Of a DNA stretch of 64,000 bases, positions 17,992-27,079 are shown piece after piece. Position 1 is the stretch's first letter. Each line of letters begins with the position of its first letter. The position numbers and the translations under genes are program-made. The DNA comes from CAVVTR01 sp963751245 (lineage in GTDB: Bacteria > Acidobacteriota > Thermoanaerobaculia > Thermoanaerobaculales > Thermoanaerobaculaceae). The stretch is taken from assembly GCA_963751245.1 (NCBI GenBank), contig CAVVTR010000007.1, forward strand, positions 310,001 to 374,000, read 5' to 3'. Below the pieces are notes generated by a model. The model was not told the DNA's origin. It did not search any database and was given only the letters and a program-made list of their open reading frames with translations.

Positions 17992-18570
17992 GTGCGCATC
18001 AACGAGGTCACGCTGCGCGCCACGGTCGCCGATCATCGGAAGGGGCCGCGCGATCCCCTCCCGCAGGTCGCGTTCGCCGGTCGCTCCAACGTGGGCAAGT
18101 CGAGCCTGCTCAACAACCTGTTCTCCCGGCGGCTGGCCCTGGTGTCCAAGCAGCCGGGCAAGACGCGAACGATCAACTACTACCTCGTCAACGAACGCCT
18201 CTTCTTCGTCGACCTGCCCGGCTACGGGTACGCCAGGGTGTCACAGAGCGTGAGGCGGGACTGGGGCGGGAGCGTCACCTCTTACATTGCGGACGAAACG
18301 AGACTACACTTGGTGGTAGGGTTGATTGATCCGCGCATCCCGACATCCCCGCTGGACATCGAGTTGGCAGGCCTGGTACGGGCTGCGGGAAAACAGTTGG
18401 CAGTGGTCCTGACCAAGGCGGATCGGCTCCGGCGTGGCGCCCTTGCCGGCGCGGCCCTACGGATCACCCGGGACCTCGGTCTCGAGGAGCCGCCGATTGA
18501 ATTCTCGGCCCGCACGGGCCAGGGAAGGAAAGAGATTCTCACCGTCATCGACCAGCTCGTCCCGGCGTGA
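17992..18570 (+). CDS. engB: Ribosome biogenesis GTP-binding protein EngB/YihA/YsxC
   Basis: A 192-residue small GTPase with G1 AFAGRSNVGKSS, G3 FVDLPGYGYA and G4 LTKADRL, as in the EngB family; about 200 residues is normal. It helps assemble the large ribosomal subunit. The start is GTG at 17992, six bases after the lon stop. Its frame is intact although lon and rho on either side are interrupted. Confidence 0.93.
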   Translation: MRINEVTLRATVADHRKGPRDPLPQVAFAGRSNVGKSSLLNNLFSRRLALVSKQPGKTRTINYYLVNERLFFVDLPGYGYARVSQSVRRDWGGSVTSYIADETRLHLVVGLIDPRIPTSPLDIELAGLVRAAGKQLAVVLTKADRLRRGALAGAALRITRDLGLEEPPIEFSARTGQGRKEILTVIDQLVPA

Positions 18571-18600
18571 TGGCCTCAAGCAACCTCAAGGAGCGTTTCA

Positions 18601-19991
18601 ATGGCTGAGAAGAACCAGCAGCGCGGTCGCGGCAGGACGCGGCGCGGCAGCAAGGACAGCAACCCCGACGGGCTCCCCGTGGTCGCGGAGGAGGACGAGG
18701 TCCTCGCCGCCGCCCCGGAGGACGCCGACGGCGCCCGACGCCTCGACATCCGGACCCTCAAGGACATGTCCGTCTCGGAGCTCACCCACATCGCCCGGGA
18801 CCTCGACGTCGAGAACCCGGCCGGCATGCGCAAGCAGGACCTCATCTTCAAGATCCTCCAGGCGCAGACCGAGCGCGAGGGGCTGATCTTCGGCGAGGGC
18901 GTCCTGGAGATCCTGCCCGACGGCTACGGCTTCCTCCGCGCGCCGGAGTACAACTACCTGCCCGGGCCCGACGACATCTACGTCTCCCCCTCCCAGATCC
19001 GGCGCTTCAACCTGCGCACGGGGGACACGGTGTCGGGGCAGATCCGTCCGCCCAAGGAGGGCGAGCGGTACTTCGCGCTCATCAAGGTCGAGGCGGTCAA
19101 CTTCGAGTCGCCCGGACGCCGCGCAGGAGAAGATCCTCTTCGACAACCTGACGCCGCTGTACCCCGAGGAGCGGATCAACCTCGAGGTCGAGGCCAACAT
19201 GACCTCCCGGGTGATGGACCTGCTCACGCCCATCGGCAAGGGGCAGCGCGGCCTCATCGTGGCCCCGCCGCGGACCGGCAAGACCATGCTGCTCCAGGCG
19301 ATCGCCAACGCCATCACCTCGAACCACCCCGAGGTGGTGCTCATCGTGCTCCTCATCGACGAGCGCCCGGAGGAGGTCACCGACATGCAGCGCTCGGTGA
19401 AGGGCGAGGTCATCTCGTCCACCTTCGACGAGCCCGCCTACCGGCACGTCCAGGTGGCCGAGATGGTGCTCGAGAAGGCGAAGCGCCTGGTGGAGCACCG
19501 CCGTGACGTGGTCATCCTCCTCGACTCCATCACCCGCCTCGCCCGCGCCTACAACACCATCGTGCCGCCCTCGGGCAAGGTGCTGTCCGGCGGCGTCGAC
19601 TCCAACGCCCTGCAGAAGCCCAAGCGCTTCTTCGGCGCCGCCCGCAACATCGAGGAGGGCGGCTCCCTCACCATCATCGCCACGGCGCTGATCGACACCG
19701 GCTCGCCGGATGGACGACGTCATCTTCGAGGAGTTCAAGGGCACCGGCAACATGGAGGTGCACCTGGACCGCAAGCTCGCCGAGAAGAGGGTGTTCCCCT
19801 CCATCGACATCAACAAGTCCGGCACGCGGAAGGAGGAGCTCCTCCTCGACCCCTGGGAGCTCAAGCGCGTCTGGGTGCTCCGCAAGGTGCTCAACCCCCT
19901 GTCCACCGTGGAGGCCATGGAGCTGCTCATCGACCGCCTGGACAAGACCCGCTCCAACCGGGAGTTCCTCGAGTCGATGAGCCAGGGCTGA
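18601..19991 (+). CDS. rho: Transcription termination factor Rho, frame interrupted by two single-base insertions
   Basis: Joined across two shifts, the product is about 462 residues. An N-terminal basic/acidic extension (about 45 residues) leads to the Rho N-terminal helix bundle (LKDMSVSELTHIARDL) and the RNA-binding cold-shock-like domain (GVLEILPDGYGFLRAPEYNYL). The ATPase follows, with Walker A VAPPRTGKT, Walker B VVILLDSITRLARAYN and the C-terminal MDDVIFEEFKGTGNMEVHL. Extra bases sit at 19114/19115 (after ESP) and at 19706/19707 (after DTGS), each breaking an otherwise perfect family match. Rho is usually essential outside a few phyla, so sequence error is the likely cause. Confidence 0.85.
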
Positions 19992-19994
19992 GGT

Positions 19995-20795
19995 ATGGCC
20001 GCGCCGGTCGAGCTGGTCGGAGTCCAGTTCCTCAACGCGCGACCACTTCTCGCCGGCCTCGAGGCCGGCCTCGAGGCGCCGTTCCCCTACCGGTTCTCCT
20101 CCGCTGAGCCCGCCGTCTGCGCCGACCGCCTCGGCGCTGGCAGGGTGGCCGCCGGCCTGGTGCCCGTGGCGGCGCTGGCGGGCGCCGACGGTGTGACGGC
20201 CCTCCCCGGGTTGGGCGTCGCCGCCCGCCGGGAGGTCACCTCGGTGCTCCTGGTCTCCCGGGTGGAGCCGGCCGCGGTGCGGACCCTGGCCGCCCACACC
20301 GCCTCCCGGACCTCCGTGGCGCTGGCCCGTCTCCTGCTGCGCGAGCGCTGGGGCGCCGACCCGCGGATCGTGCCGGCCCGGCCGCCGCTCGAGGACATGC
20401 TGTCCGGTGCGGACGCCGCCGTGATCATCGGCGACCCCGCCCTGGCCGTCCACGGCCGCACCGGGCTGCTCGAGGTGGACCTGGCCGGGGCGTGGGTGGA
20501 ATGGACCGGCCTGCCGTTCGTTTTCGCCGTGTGGGGGCTGAGCGGGGGCGCGCCGACGGAGCTTCCCGGCCTGCTGACCGCCTCCCTCGAGTACGCTGAG
20601 CGTCGCTGGGACCGGCTCGTGCCCGTCTGGGCCGCGGAGCACGGCGTCGCCGAGGACGAGACCCGCCGGTACCTGGGCGAGACGCTCACCTACCGGCTGA
20701 CCGACAAGGAGCGTACCGGCATGGAGGAGTTCCTGCGGCGCGGGGCATCGGCGGGGGTCCTGGCCCCCCGCAGCGGGGTGTGGCATGTCGGCTGA
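19995..20795 (+). CDS. mqnA: Chorismate dehydratase, futalosine menaquinone pathway
   Basis: A 266-residue protein of the MqnA/MqnD periplasmic-binding-like fold: LVGVQFLNARPLLAGLE at the start, then LVPVAALA, SVLLVSR, SRTSVALARLLLRERWG and AAVIIGDPALA. MqnA converts chorismate to 3-enolpyruvyl-benzoate, the first step of the futalosine route to menaquinone. The mqnC gene overlaps its last 11 bases, confirming the pathway. A shared transcript with rho is likely (three bases apart). Confidence 0.88.
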   Translation: MAAPVELVGVQFLNARPLLAGLEAGLEAPFPYRFSSAEPAVCADRLGAGRVAAGLVPVAALAGADGVTALPGLGVAARREVTSVLLVSRVEPAAVRTLAAHTASRTSVALARLLLRERWGADPRIVPARPPLEDMLSGADAAVIIGDPALAVHGRTGLLEVDLAGAWVEWTGLPFVFAVWGLSGGAPTELPGLLTASLEYAERRWDRLVPVWAAEHGVAEDETRRYLGETLTYRLTDKERTGMEEFLRRGASAGVLAPRSGVWHVG

Positions 20796-21858
20796 GCCCA
20801 GCGCCATCCTCGCCCGGGCGTCGGCGGGGGAGCGGCTGAACCGCGCCGAGCTCGAGCGGCTCCTCGAGACCGCCTCCCTGCACGAGCTGGGCGCCGCGGC
20901 CTCACTCTCGCGCTTCCGCCACGTGCCCCTCCGCGAGGTCAGCTACATCATCGACCGCAACATCAACTACACCAACGTGTGCGTCTACCGGTGCCGGTTC
21001 TGCGCCTTCTACCGCCGTCCCGAGGACGCCGACGCCTACGTGCTGCCGTTCGAGGAGCTGGCGCGCAAGGTGGAGGAGACGGTGGCGGCGGGGGGCACGG
21101 GGATCCTGCTCCAGGGAGGAGTCCACCCGCGCCTGCGCATCGGCTTCTACGAAGACCTGCTGCGCCGGCTCAAGGCGGCGTTCCCCACCGTGCACCTGCA
21201 CGCCTTCTCGGCGCCCGAGGTGTGGTTCATCGCCAAGGTGGAGCGCATGCCCGTGGCCGACGTCATCGCGCGCCTGCGCGCCGCGGGCCTGGAGTCGATC
21301 CCCGGCGGCGGGGCCGAGGTGCTGGAGGACGAGACGCGCAGCCGGATCCTCTCCCGCGCCAAGGCGTCGACGAAGCAGTGGATCGACGTGCACCGGGAGG
21401 CCCACCGTCAACACCTGAGGACCACCGCCACCATGATGTTCGGGGTGGGCGAGCCCTTCGCCGCCCGCGTCGAGCACCTCCTCCAGGTGCGCGACCTGCA
21501 GGACGCGACCGGCGGCTTCACCGCCTTCATCCCCTGGACGTTCCAGGACGAGAACACCAGCCTGGAGGGCGAGGTGGAGCCCTCGGGGGGCGTGGACTAC
21601 CTGCGCACCCTGGCGATCTCGCGTCTCGCCCTCGACAACGTCACCCACGTCCAGGGCTCCTGGGTCACCCAGGGCTCCAAGATCGGCCAGCTCTCGCTCT
21701 TCTTCGGCGCCGACGACCTCGGCTCCATCATGCTCGAGGAGAACGTCGTGGCCGCTGCCGGAGCGCACAACACCATGACCCGCGAGGAGATGGAGCGCCT
21801 CATCCGCGACGCCGGGTTCACCCCCCGCCAGCGCCGCACCCTCTACGAGCCGCTGTAG
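20785..21858 (+). CDS. mqnC: Cyclic dehypoxanthinyl futalosine synthase (radical SAM)
   Basis: A 357-residue radical SAM enzyme with the cluster motif CVYRCRFCAF (C-x3-C-x2-C), ILLQGGVHP and SIPGGGAEVL. It cyclises dehypoxanthine futalosine in menaquinone synthesis, and MqnC rather than MqnE is favoured by length and by IPWTFQDENTSLE and GAHNTMTREEM near the end. Menaquinone made here would feed the bc complex at 5.9-8.7 kb. The gene overlaps mqnA by 11 bases, implying coupled translation. Confidence 0.9.
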   Translation: MSAEPSAILARASAGERLNRAELERLLETASLHELGAAASLSRFRHVPLREVSYIIDRNINYTNVCVYRCRFCAFYRRPEDADAYVLPFEELARKVEETVAAGGTGILLQGGVHPRLRIGFYEDLLRRLKAAFPTVHLHAFSAPEVWFIAKVERMPVADVIARLRAAGLESIPGGGAEVLEDETRSRILSRAKASTKQWIDVHREAHRQHLRTTATMMFGVGEPFAARVEHLLQVRDLQDATGGFTAFIPWTFQDENTSLEGEVEPSGGVDYLRTLAISRLALDNVTHVQGSWVTQGSKIGQLSLFFGADDLGSIMLEENVVAAAGAHNTMTREEMERLIRDAGFTPRQRRTLYEPL

Positions 21859-21885
21859 GGCCGCGCGCCGCGCTAAGCTACGGCG

Positions 21886-23619
21886 GTGACGCCTCTTCTC
21901 GCCTTCGCGGCCGCCCTCGCCCTGACGGCGCTCTGCGTCGCGGTGGGCGAGCGGTTGCTCGCCGTGCTGCGGGTGCCGGTGGCGGGGAGCGTCAGGCTCG
22001 CCGTGGCGTTCACCGCCGGCAGCTGGGCGCTGGGGGTGGCGGTGCTCGCCGTGGGCCTCGCCGGGTGGCTGCGCCCGGCTGTCCTGGTGGCGGTGTGCGC
22101 CGGGCTCGCCCTGGCGGGCAGCTGGCGCTGGCGGAAGCTGCGCTGGCAGGGGATGCTGGCGGCCGCCCCGGCCATGGTGCTCCTGCTGCCCGTGGCGCTG
22201 GCGCCGCCGTTCTTCTACGACGCCCTGGTCTACCACCTGGCGCTCCCCTGGCAGGCGCTGCTCGAGGGGGCGTGGCGTGCCCACCCGGAGAGCCTGTACG
22301 CCACGGCGCCGGCGCTGGCACAGTTCGTCTCCGCTGTGCCCCTCGCCCTCGGCCTGGAGCGGGCGCCGGCGGTGCTGCACCTCCTCAGCTTCGGTGTCGC
22401 GGCGGCCGCCGTCTGGGGGCTCGCCCGCACTGCGGGGGCCCCACGCTGGGCGGCGTCGCTGGCCGCCTTCAGTCTGCTGCTGCTGCCCGCCATCGCCGCC
22501 GTGCCCGCCCTCCCCGGGGCCTCAGGCTGGGCCATCGCGGCCGTCGCCTCGGGGCTGGCCGTCGCGCTCGCCGCCCCGCCGCGCCCCGGCGCGGTGCTGC
22601 TGGCGGGCTTCCTCGCCGGCGCCGGCTGTGCCGCCCGGCTCCAGGTCCTGCCGCTGGCCCTCGCGGTGGCGGCTCTCGCCGCCCTCCGCGGGCGCTCCCG
22701 GGCGAGGGCCGCGGGGCTCGCGGCGGCCGGCCTGGTCGTGGGGAGCCTGCCCTGGTGGCTGAAGAACCTCGTCCTCCTCGGCTCGCCCCTCGCCCCCATC
22801 GGATGGCAGGTCGGGGGAGCGGCGGCGTTGTGGAAGGACAGCGTCAACGTGCTCCACGGCGCGGCGGGCGTGGGCGCCGCCGCGGCGACGGTGGGCCGGG
22901 TCCTGACGGGTCACCTGAGCTACCTGGGTCCGCTCGCGCTGGCGGGCGTTCTCGCCCTGGCCGCCCGGCGGTCCCCCCGGGTGCGGCTGCTCGCCCTGGC
23001 GGTGGCCGCCGGGTTCGCCGGCTGGGTCGCCGTGGGTGTCGTGCCCCGCTACCTGGTGGCGACGATGGCCCTGGCCCTGGCGCTGGCGGCCTCCGCCGCC
23101 CGTCGCGGTGCCGGCAGGCTCGGCGGCGGCGCGGTCCTCGTCACCGTGGCCGCCCTCGGCCTCGTGTTCAGCTTCGGCGAGGTGCGGCGGCTGGGCGACC
23201 TGCACCTGGTCACCGATCCCCCCGCCCGTGTCCGCCGTGCCTGGGTTCCCAACGATCCGTTTCCGGCCTTCGCGGCGTGCGCGGCGCTGCCCCGGGGGCG
23301 CGCGGGCCTGTTCGTGGGCGAGCCCCGCGGCTTCGGCTTCCCGCGTGACTTCGAGGCGCCCTCGACCTACGACGCCTCGCCCCTCCGGCCGGTCCTGGAG
23401 ACGGCGCCGTCGGCGGCGGCGGTGAGGGCGTGGCTCCGCGGTCGGGGCTTCACGCACCTGCTCGTGAACCGGGGGGAGCTCGGAAGCCTCGCCCCCGGCT
23501 ACCCCGTAGCGCCGTGGCGGAGCGAGGCCGGACGGGTCCGGTGGGGGGCGTTCCTCGCCACGCTCGGCGCGCCGGTGGTGGACCGGGGCGGCGTCGCCGT
23601 CTACCGGGTGGGCGGTTGA
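21886..23619 (+). CDS. Multi-pass membrane protein, GT39/ArnT-like (first of two tandem paralogues)
   Basis: A 577-residue protein with about 10-12 hydrophobic helices. The first large loop reads FFYDALVYHLALPWQALLEG, then HPESLYATAPALAQF, a pattern seen in polyprenyl-phosphate-sugar glycosyltransferases of the ArnT/PMT (GT-C) type, where an acidic residue in the first periplasmic loop is catalytic. The C-terminal domain holds FTHLLVNRGELGSLAPGYP. The start is GTG at 21886, 27 bases after mqnC. A 581-residue homologue follows directly. It probably moves a lipid-linked sugar onto an envelope molecule; donor and acceptor are unknown. Confidence 0.7.
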   Translation: MTPLLAFAAALALTALCVAVGERLLAVLRVPVAGSVRLAVAFTAGSWALGVAVLAVGLAGWLRPAVLVAVCAGLALAGSWRWRKLRWQGMLAAAPAMVLLLPVALAPPFFYDALVYHLALPWQALLEGAWRAHPESLYATAPALAQFVSAVPLALGLERAPAVLHLLSFGVAAAAVWGLARTAGAPRWAASLAAFSLLLLPAIAAVPALPGASGWAIAAVASGLAVALAAPPRPGAVLLAGFLAGAGCAARLQVLPLALAVAALAALRGRSRARAAGLAAAGLVVGSLPWWLKNLVLLGSPLAPIGWQVGGAAALWKDSVNVLHGAAGVGAAAATVGRVLTGHLSYLGPLALAGVLALAARRSPRVRLLALAVAAGFAGWVAVGVVPRYLVATMALALALAASAARRGAGRLGGGAVLVTVAALGLVFSFGEVRRLGDLHLVTDPPARVRRAWVPNDPFPAFAACAALPRGRAGLFVGEPRGFGFPRDFEAPSTYDASPLRPVLETAPSAAAVRAWLRGRGFTHLLVNRGELGSLAPGYPVAPWRSEAGRVRWGAFLATLGAPVVDRGGVAVYRVGG

Positions 23620-25361
23620 CGCTGCCGGCGCCGGTGGGCGCCCTCGCCGCGGGGCTGGCGCTGGCCTGCGTCCTGCAGGCGGCGGGGGCCCGCGTCCGGG
23701 CCGTGCTGCGGCTTCCCGTGGCGCCCGGCCTGCGCCTGCCGGTGGATCTCGTTCTGGGCAGCGGCGCGGCGGGCGCCTGCATCCTCGCCCTGGGGCTCGG
23801 CGGTGCGTTGCGGCCCTGGTTCCTGGTGCTGCTGACGGGCCTGCTGGGCGTTACGGGACGGTGGCGCGGAACGCTCGCTGCCTGGCGGCGGGCCTGGCCC
23901 GCGGCCGTGGCGGGTCTCCCGTTCCTGCTCGTCGCCGTCCAGCCGCCGTTCTTCTACGACGCGCTGGTGTATCACCTGGGCCTGCCCTGGCAGGGGCTCG
24001 TAGAGGGCGGGTTGAAGGCGCACCCGGAGAACCTCTTCGCCGCCTTTCCGCCCCTCGCGCAACTGGCCTACGTGCCCGCCCTGAGCGTTGGCCTCGTCCG
24101 GGTCCCCGCCGTGCTGCACTGGCTGGTGTTCGTGGCCGCGGCTGCGGCGGTGACCGCGCTGGCCCGCGCGGCCGGCGCTCCCCGTGGCCTGGCGGCCCTG
24201 GCCGGCGCCGCGTTCATGCTCCTCCCCACCCACGTTCTCGTGCCCGGCTTTCCCGCGGCGGAGGCCTGGGCCCTGGCGGCCGTACTGTCCGCCCTCGCCC
24301 TCGCGGTGGCGTGGCAGGATCGTCCCGGCGTCGCGTGGCTCATCGGGGGGCTCCTCGGCCTGGCGGTGGCGGCGCGGCTCCAGGGGTTGCCCTGGGCGCT
24401 CATCGTGGGCGGGGTGGTGCTGGCGACCGCCCGGCGGAGGACCACCTCGGGACTCCGGACGGTCGCGGGCGCGGTGGCGGGAAGCACGGTCTGGTGGCTG
24501 AAGAACCTGGTTCTCCTGGGCGACCCCGTGGCCCCCCTACTGTGGCACCGGGAGGGGATGGAGACCCTGTGGCGGGATTCGCTCTCCTCGCTGCACGCCG
24601 GCGTCACGCTCGGCCGTGTGGTGGGCTCGTTTCCCGCCCACCTCATTCCGGCCGCCACGGTGGTGGCGCCGCTCGCGCTGGCGGCGGGGTACGCGGTGCT
24701 GGCCCGCCGGAGCAGGCCGACGCTCGTCCTCGCCGCGGCGGCGGCGGCGGGACTGGTGGCGTGGCAGGTGACCGGCGCCCTACCGCGCTTCCTGGCGCCA
24801 ACGCTAGCGCTGCTGGCCGCGCTCGCCGCGGCGGCCGCCGTGTCCCGGGGCGGCGCCACGATCGCGGCGCTGGCCCTCGGCCTCACCGTGCTGCTGGGCG
24901 CGGCGGCCACCGCTCGGTTGCTTCTCGGGCCTCCCGGGAGTGCGATGGTGGCGGGGGTGCTGGGGCGGCCGGGGCCCAGTCTCGTCGTCGACGACCCGGC
25001 GCCGGCGTTCCGGGCCAGCCGGGCGCTGCCGGAGGACGCGCGGGTGCTCTTCGTGGGAGAGACGCGGCCGTTCGGATTTCCACGTCCAATGGTCGTGTCG
25101 TCGCAGCACGACGCCCCGCCGCTGCGGGAGGTCGTGGAGGGGCTCCCCGACGCCGCCGCGGTGCGCGGCTGGCTGCGTCGCCGGGGCTTCACACATCTCC
25201 TCGTCAACCGGGGAGAGTTGGCGAGACTGGGCCGAGACTACCCCGTGGCGCCGTGGCGGAGCGCCGCCGGACGGAGGCGCTTCGGGCAACTGCTGGCGTT
25301 ACTTGGCAGCCCGGTGGTGCGGGTCGGCGAGGTGCAGGTCTACCGGCTCGGGACGCCGTAG
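23616..25361 (+). CDS. Multi-pass membrane protein, GT39/ArnT-like (second tandem paralogue)
   Basis: A protein of about 581 residues that mirrors its neighbour segment by segment: FFYDALVYHLGLPWQGLVEG, HPENLFAAFPPLAQ, WWLKNLVLLGDPVAP, and FTHLLVNRGELARLGRDYP near the C terminus. The same order of helices and soluble tail shows a tandem duplication that has since diverged. The first possible start is TTG at 23616, overlapping the previous stop (TTGA); GTG at 23634 is an alternative. The function is inferred as for the first copy. Confidence 0.7.
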   Translation: MTLPAPVGALAAGLALACVLQAAGARVRAVLRLPVAPGLRLPVDLVLGSGAAGACILALGLGGALRPWFLVLLTGLLGVTGRWRGTLAAWRRAWPAAVAGLPFLLVAVQPPFFYDALVYHLGLPWQGLVEGGLKAHPENLFAAFPPLAQLAYVPALSVGLVRVPAVLHWLVFVAAAAAVTALARAAGAPRGLAALAGAAFMLLPTHVLVPGFPAAEAWALAAVLSALALAVAWQDRPGVAWLIGGLLGLAVAARLQGLPWALIVGGVVLATARRRTTSGLRTVAGAVAGSTVWWLKNLVLLGDPVAPLLWHREGMETLWRDSLSSLHAGVTLGRVVGSFPAHLIPAATVVAPLALAAGYAVLARRSRPTLVLAAAAAAGLVAWQVTGALPRFLAPTLALLAALAAAAAVSRGGATIAALALGLTVLLGAAATARLLLGPPGSAMVAGVLGRPGPSLVVDDPAPAFRASRALPEDARVLFVGETRPFGFPRPMVVSSQHDAPPLREVVEGLPDAAAVRGWLRRRGFTHLLVNRGELARLGRDYPVAPWRSAAGRRRFGQLLALLGSPVVRVGEVQVYRLGTP

Positions 25362-25399
25362 AGGCGGGTCTCCGGCGGATGGCGGGCCCCCTCCGGGAT

Positions 25400-25428
25400 T
25401 TGACACGAAACCCCCGCCATGCTATAAA
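25400..25428 (+). promoter_or_regulatory. Strong sigma-70 promoter of the rplU-rpmA-obg operon
   Basis: TTGACA at 25400-25405 and TATAAA at 25423-25428 with a 17-bp spacer: the best consensus promoter in the window, as expected for ribosomal protein genes. It lies 34 bases ahead of the rplU start, so the leader is short. Confidence 0.8.
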
Positions 25429-25462
25429 CTTCGCCCCTTGGGTCTTTGGGATGGGGGATGGA

Positions 25463-25780
25463 ATGTACGCAATCGTTGAAGCAGGTGGAAAGCAGCACCG
25501 GGTCGAGGTCGGCCAGCACGTCTCCGTGGAGCGGGTGTGGCCGGATGCCGAGCCCGGCAGCGAGGTGGTCTTCGACCGCGTCCTGCTGGTTCGGGACGAC
25601 TCGCAGGTGATGGTCGGCAAGCCCCTCGTCGAGGGCGCGACGGTGAAGGCCACCCTCCTGCGTGCGCTGCGAGGCAACAAGATCCTGGTGTTCAAGAAGA
25701 AGCGGCGGAAGGGGTACCGCAAGACCGGCGGGCACCGGCAGAACCTCTTCGAGGTCCGCATCGACGCCATCGAGGCGTGA
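25463..25780 (+). CDS. rplU: Ribosomal protein bL21
   Basis: A 105-residue large-subunit protein with the L21 opening MYAIVEAGGKQHRVEVGQ and the basic tail VFKKKRRKGYRKTGGHRQ. It binds 23S rRNA. It is first in the conserved rplU-rpmA-obg-nadD-rsfS order, led by a near-consensus promoter. Confidence 0.97.
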   Translation: MYAIVEAGGKQHRVEVGQHVSVERVWPDAEPGSEVVFDRVLLVRDDSQVMVGKPLVEGATVKATLLRALRGNKILVFKKKRRKGYRKTGGHRQNLFEVRIDAIEA

Positions 25781-25789
25781 GGAGGAACG

Positions 25790-26047
25790 ATGGCCCACAA
25801 GAAAGGTCAGGGGTCTTCCCGCAACGGGCGGGACTCCCATGCGCAGCGGCTCGGCGTCAAGCGGGGCGACGGTCAGCTGGTGAAGGCCGGGACGATCATC
25901 GTCCGCCAGCGCGGCACCCGGTTCAAGCCCGGGCTCAACACGGGCATCGGCAAGGACGACACGATCTTCGCCACCGCCGAGGGCCGCGTGCGGTTCCGGG
26001 ACCGCGGGCGCATGGGCCGCTTCATCCTCATCGAGCCCGTCGCCTGA
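25790..26047 (+). CDS. rpmA: Ribosomal protein bL27
   Basis: An 85-residue protein with the typical N terminus MAHKKGQGSSRNGRDS, whose tail reaches the peptidyl-transferase centre, and the core GTIIVRQRGTRFKPG. The N terminus starts MAHKK directly, so no Firmicutes-type cleavable extension is present. It starts nine bases after rplU with GAGGA as ribosome site. Confidence 0.97.
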   Translation: MAHKKGQGSSRNGRDSHAQRLGVKRGDGQLVKAGTIIVRQRGTRFKPGLNTGIGKDDTIFATAEGRVRFRDRGRMGRFILIEPVA

Positions 26048-26074
26048 GCCGCTCCGTCCTCCTTACGAGCCGCG

Positions 26075-27079
26075 ATGTTTCTCGACGAGGTTCGGCTGGC
26101 GGTCAAGGCCGGTGACGGAGGGCGGGGATGCGTGAGCTTCCGGCGGGAGAAGTTCGTCCCCCGCGGCGGCCCCAACGGCGGTGACGGCGGGCACGGCGGG
26201 GATGTCGTTCTGAGGGCCAGCGCGCAGTACGCGACGCTGGCCCATCTCTACAACCGGCACCACGTCAGAGCGGGCCGCGGCGAGCACGGGCGCGGCTCCA
26301 ACCAGACAGGGGCCTCCGGAGCGGCGGCGGTGGTGGAGGTCGCCCGGGGCACGGTGGTGCGGGATGCCGTCACCGGCGAGGTCCTCGCCGACCTCGTGGA
26401 CGACGGCCAGACTTTCGTGGTCGCCCAGGGCGGCCGGGGCGGCCGCGGCAACCAGCACTTCGCCACGCCGACCCGACAGGCGCCCCGCTTCGCGGAGCCC
26501 GGTGGCGAGGGCAAGGAGCGGCTGGTGGTGCTGGAGCTCAAGCTCCTCGCCGACGTCGGCCTGGTGGGCCTGCCCAACGCCGGCAAGTCCACGCTGCTGT
26601 CGAGGATCTCCGCCGCCCACCCCAAGATCGCCGACTACCCCTTCACCACGTTGACGCCGTTTCTCGGTGTCGTCACCCGGGACGCGGGCATGCGCTCCAT
26701 GGTGGTCGCGGACATTCCCGGGCTCATCGAGGGAGCGCACGCGGGGGCGGGCCTGGGGCACCGCTTTCTCAGGCACGTGGAGCGCTGCCGGGTGCTGCTC
26801 CACCTGGTCGACCTGTCGGGGGACGACGACCTCGCGGCGACCATCGAGGTGGTCCGGCGCGAGCTGGAGCTCCACGATGCTACGCTGGTAGAGCGGCGCA
26901 TGCTTCTGGTGGGGACCAAGGCCGACGCCGTCAGCGACGCCTCCCGGGTCGGGGAGCTCGCCGCCGCGGCGGCCCGGCTCGGCGTGGACTGGACCGTGAT
27001 CTCGGCGGTGAGCGGGGAGGGTTTGGACGACATGGTGGAGAAGGCCTTCCGCCTCGCACAGGAGCCGTGGGCAGGATAG
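26075..27079 (+). CDS. obg: GTPase ObgE/CgtA
   Basis: A 334-residue GTPase. The glycine-rich Obg fold is at residues 1-158 (GDGGRGCVSFRREKFVPRGG, GGRGGRGNQHFATPTRQAP), then the G domain with GLPNAGKSTLLS, DIPGLIEGAH and GTKAD. It acts in large-subunit maturation and stress control. It overlaps nadD by 13 bases. No C-terminal extension is present beyond the G domain. Confidence 0.95.
   Translation: MFLDEVRLAVKAGDGGRGCVSFRREKFVPRGGPNGGDGGHGGDVVLRASAQYATLAHLYNRHHVRAGRGEHGRGSNQTGASGAAAVVEVARGTVVRDAVTGEVLADLVDDGQTFVVAQGGRGGRGNQHFATPTRQAPRFAEPGGEGKERLVVLELKLLADVGLVGLPNAGKSTLLSRISAAHPKIADYPFTTLTPFLGVVTRDAGMRSMVVADIPGLIEGAHAGAGLGHRFLRHVERCRVLLHLVDLSGDDDLAATIEVVRRELELHDATLVERRMLLVGTKADAVSDASRVGELAAAAARLGVDWTVISAVSGEGLDDMVEKAFRLAQEPWAG

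Noticed and set aside
22200..25250. The similar segments of the two membrane-protein genes as a mobile repeat
   Set aside because: Similarity follows the protein frame and is diverged, with no terminal repeats or transposase; it is gene duplication.
25400..25462. A possible L21 leader or other structured RNA ahead of rplU
   Set aside because: The leader from the promoter is only about 25 bases, too short for a known autoregulatory leader.
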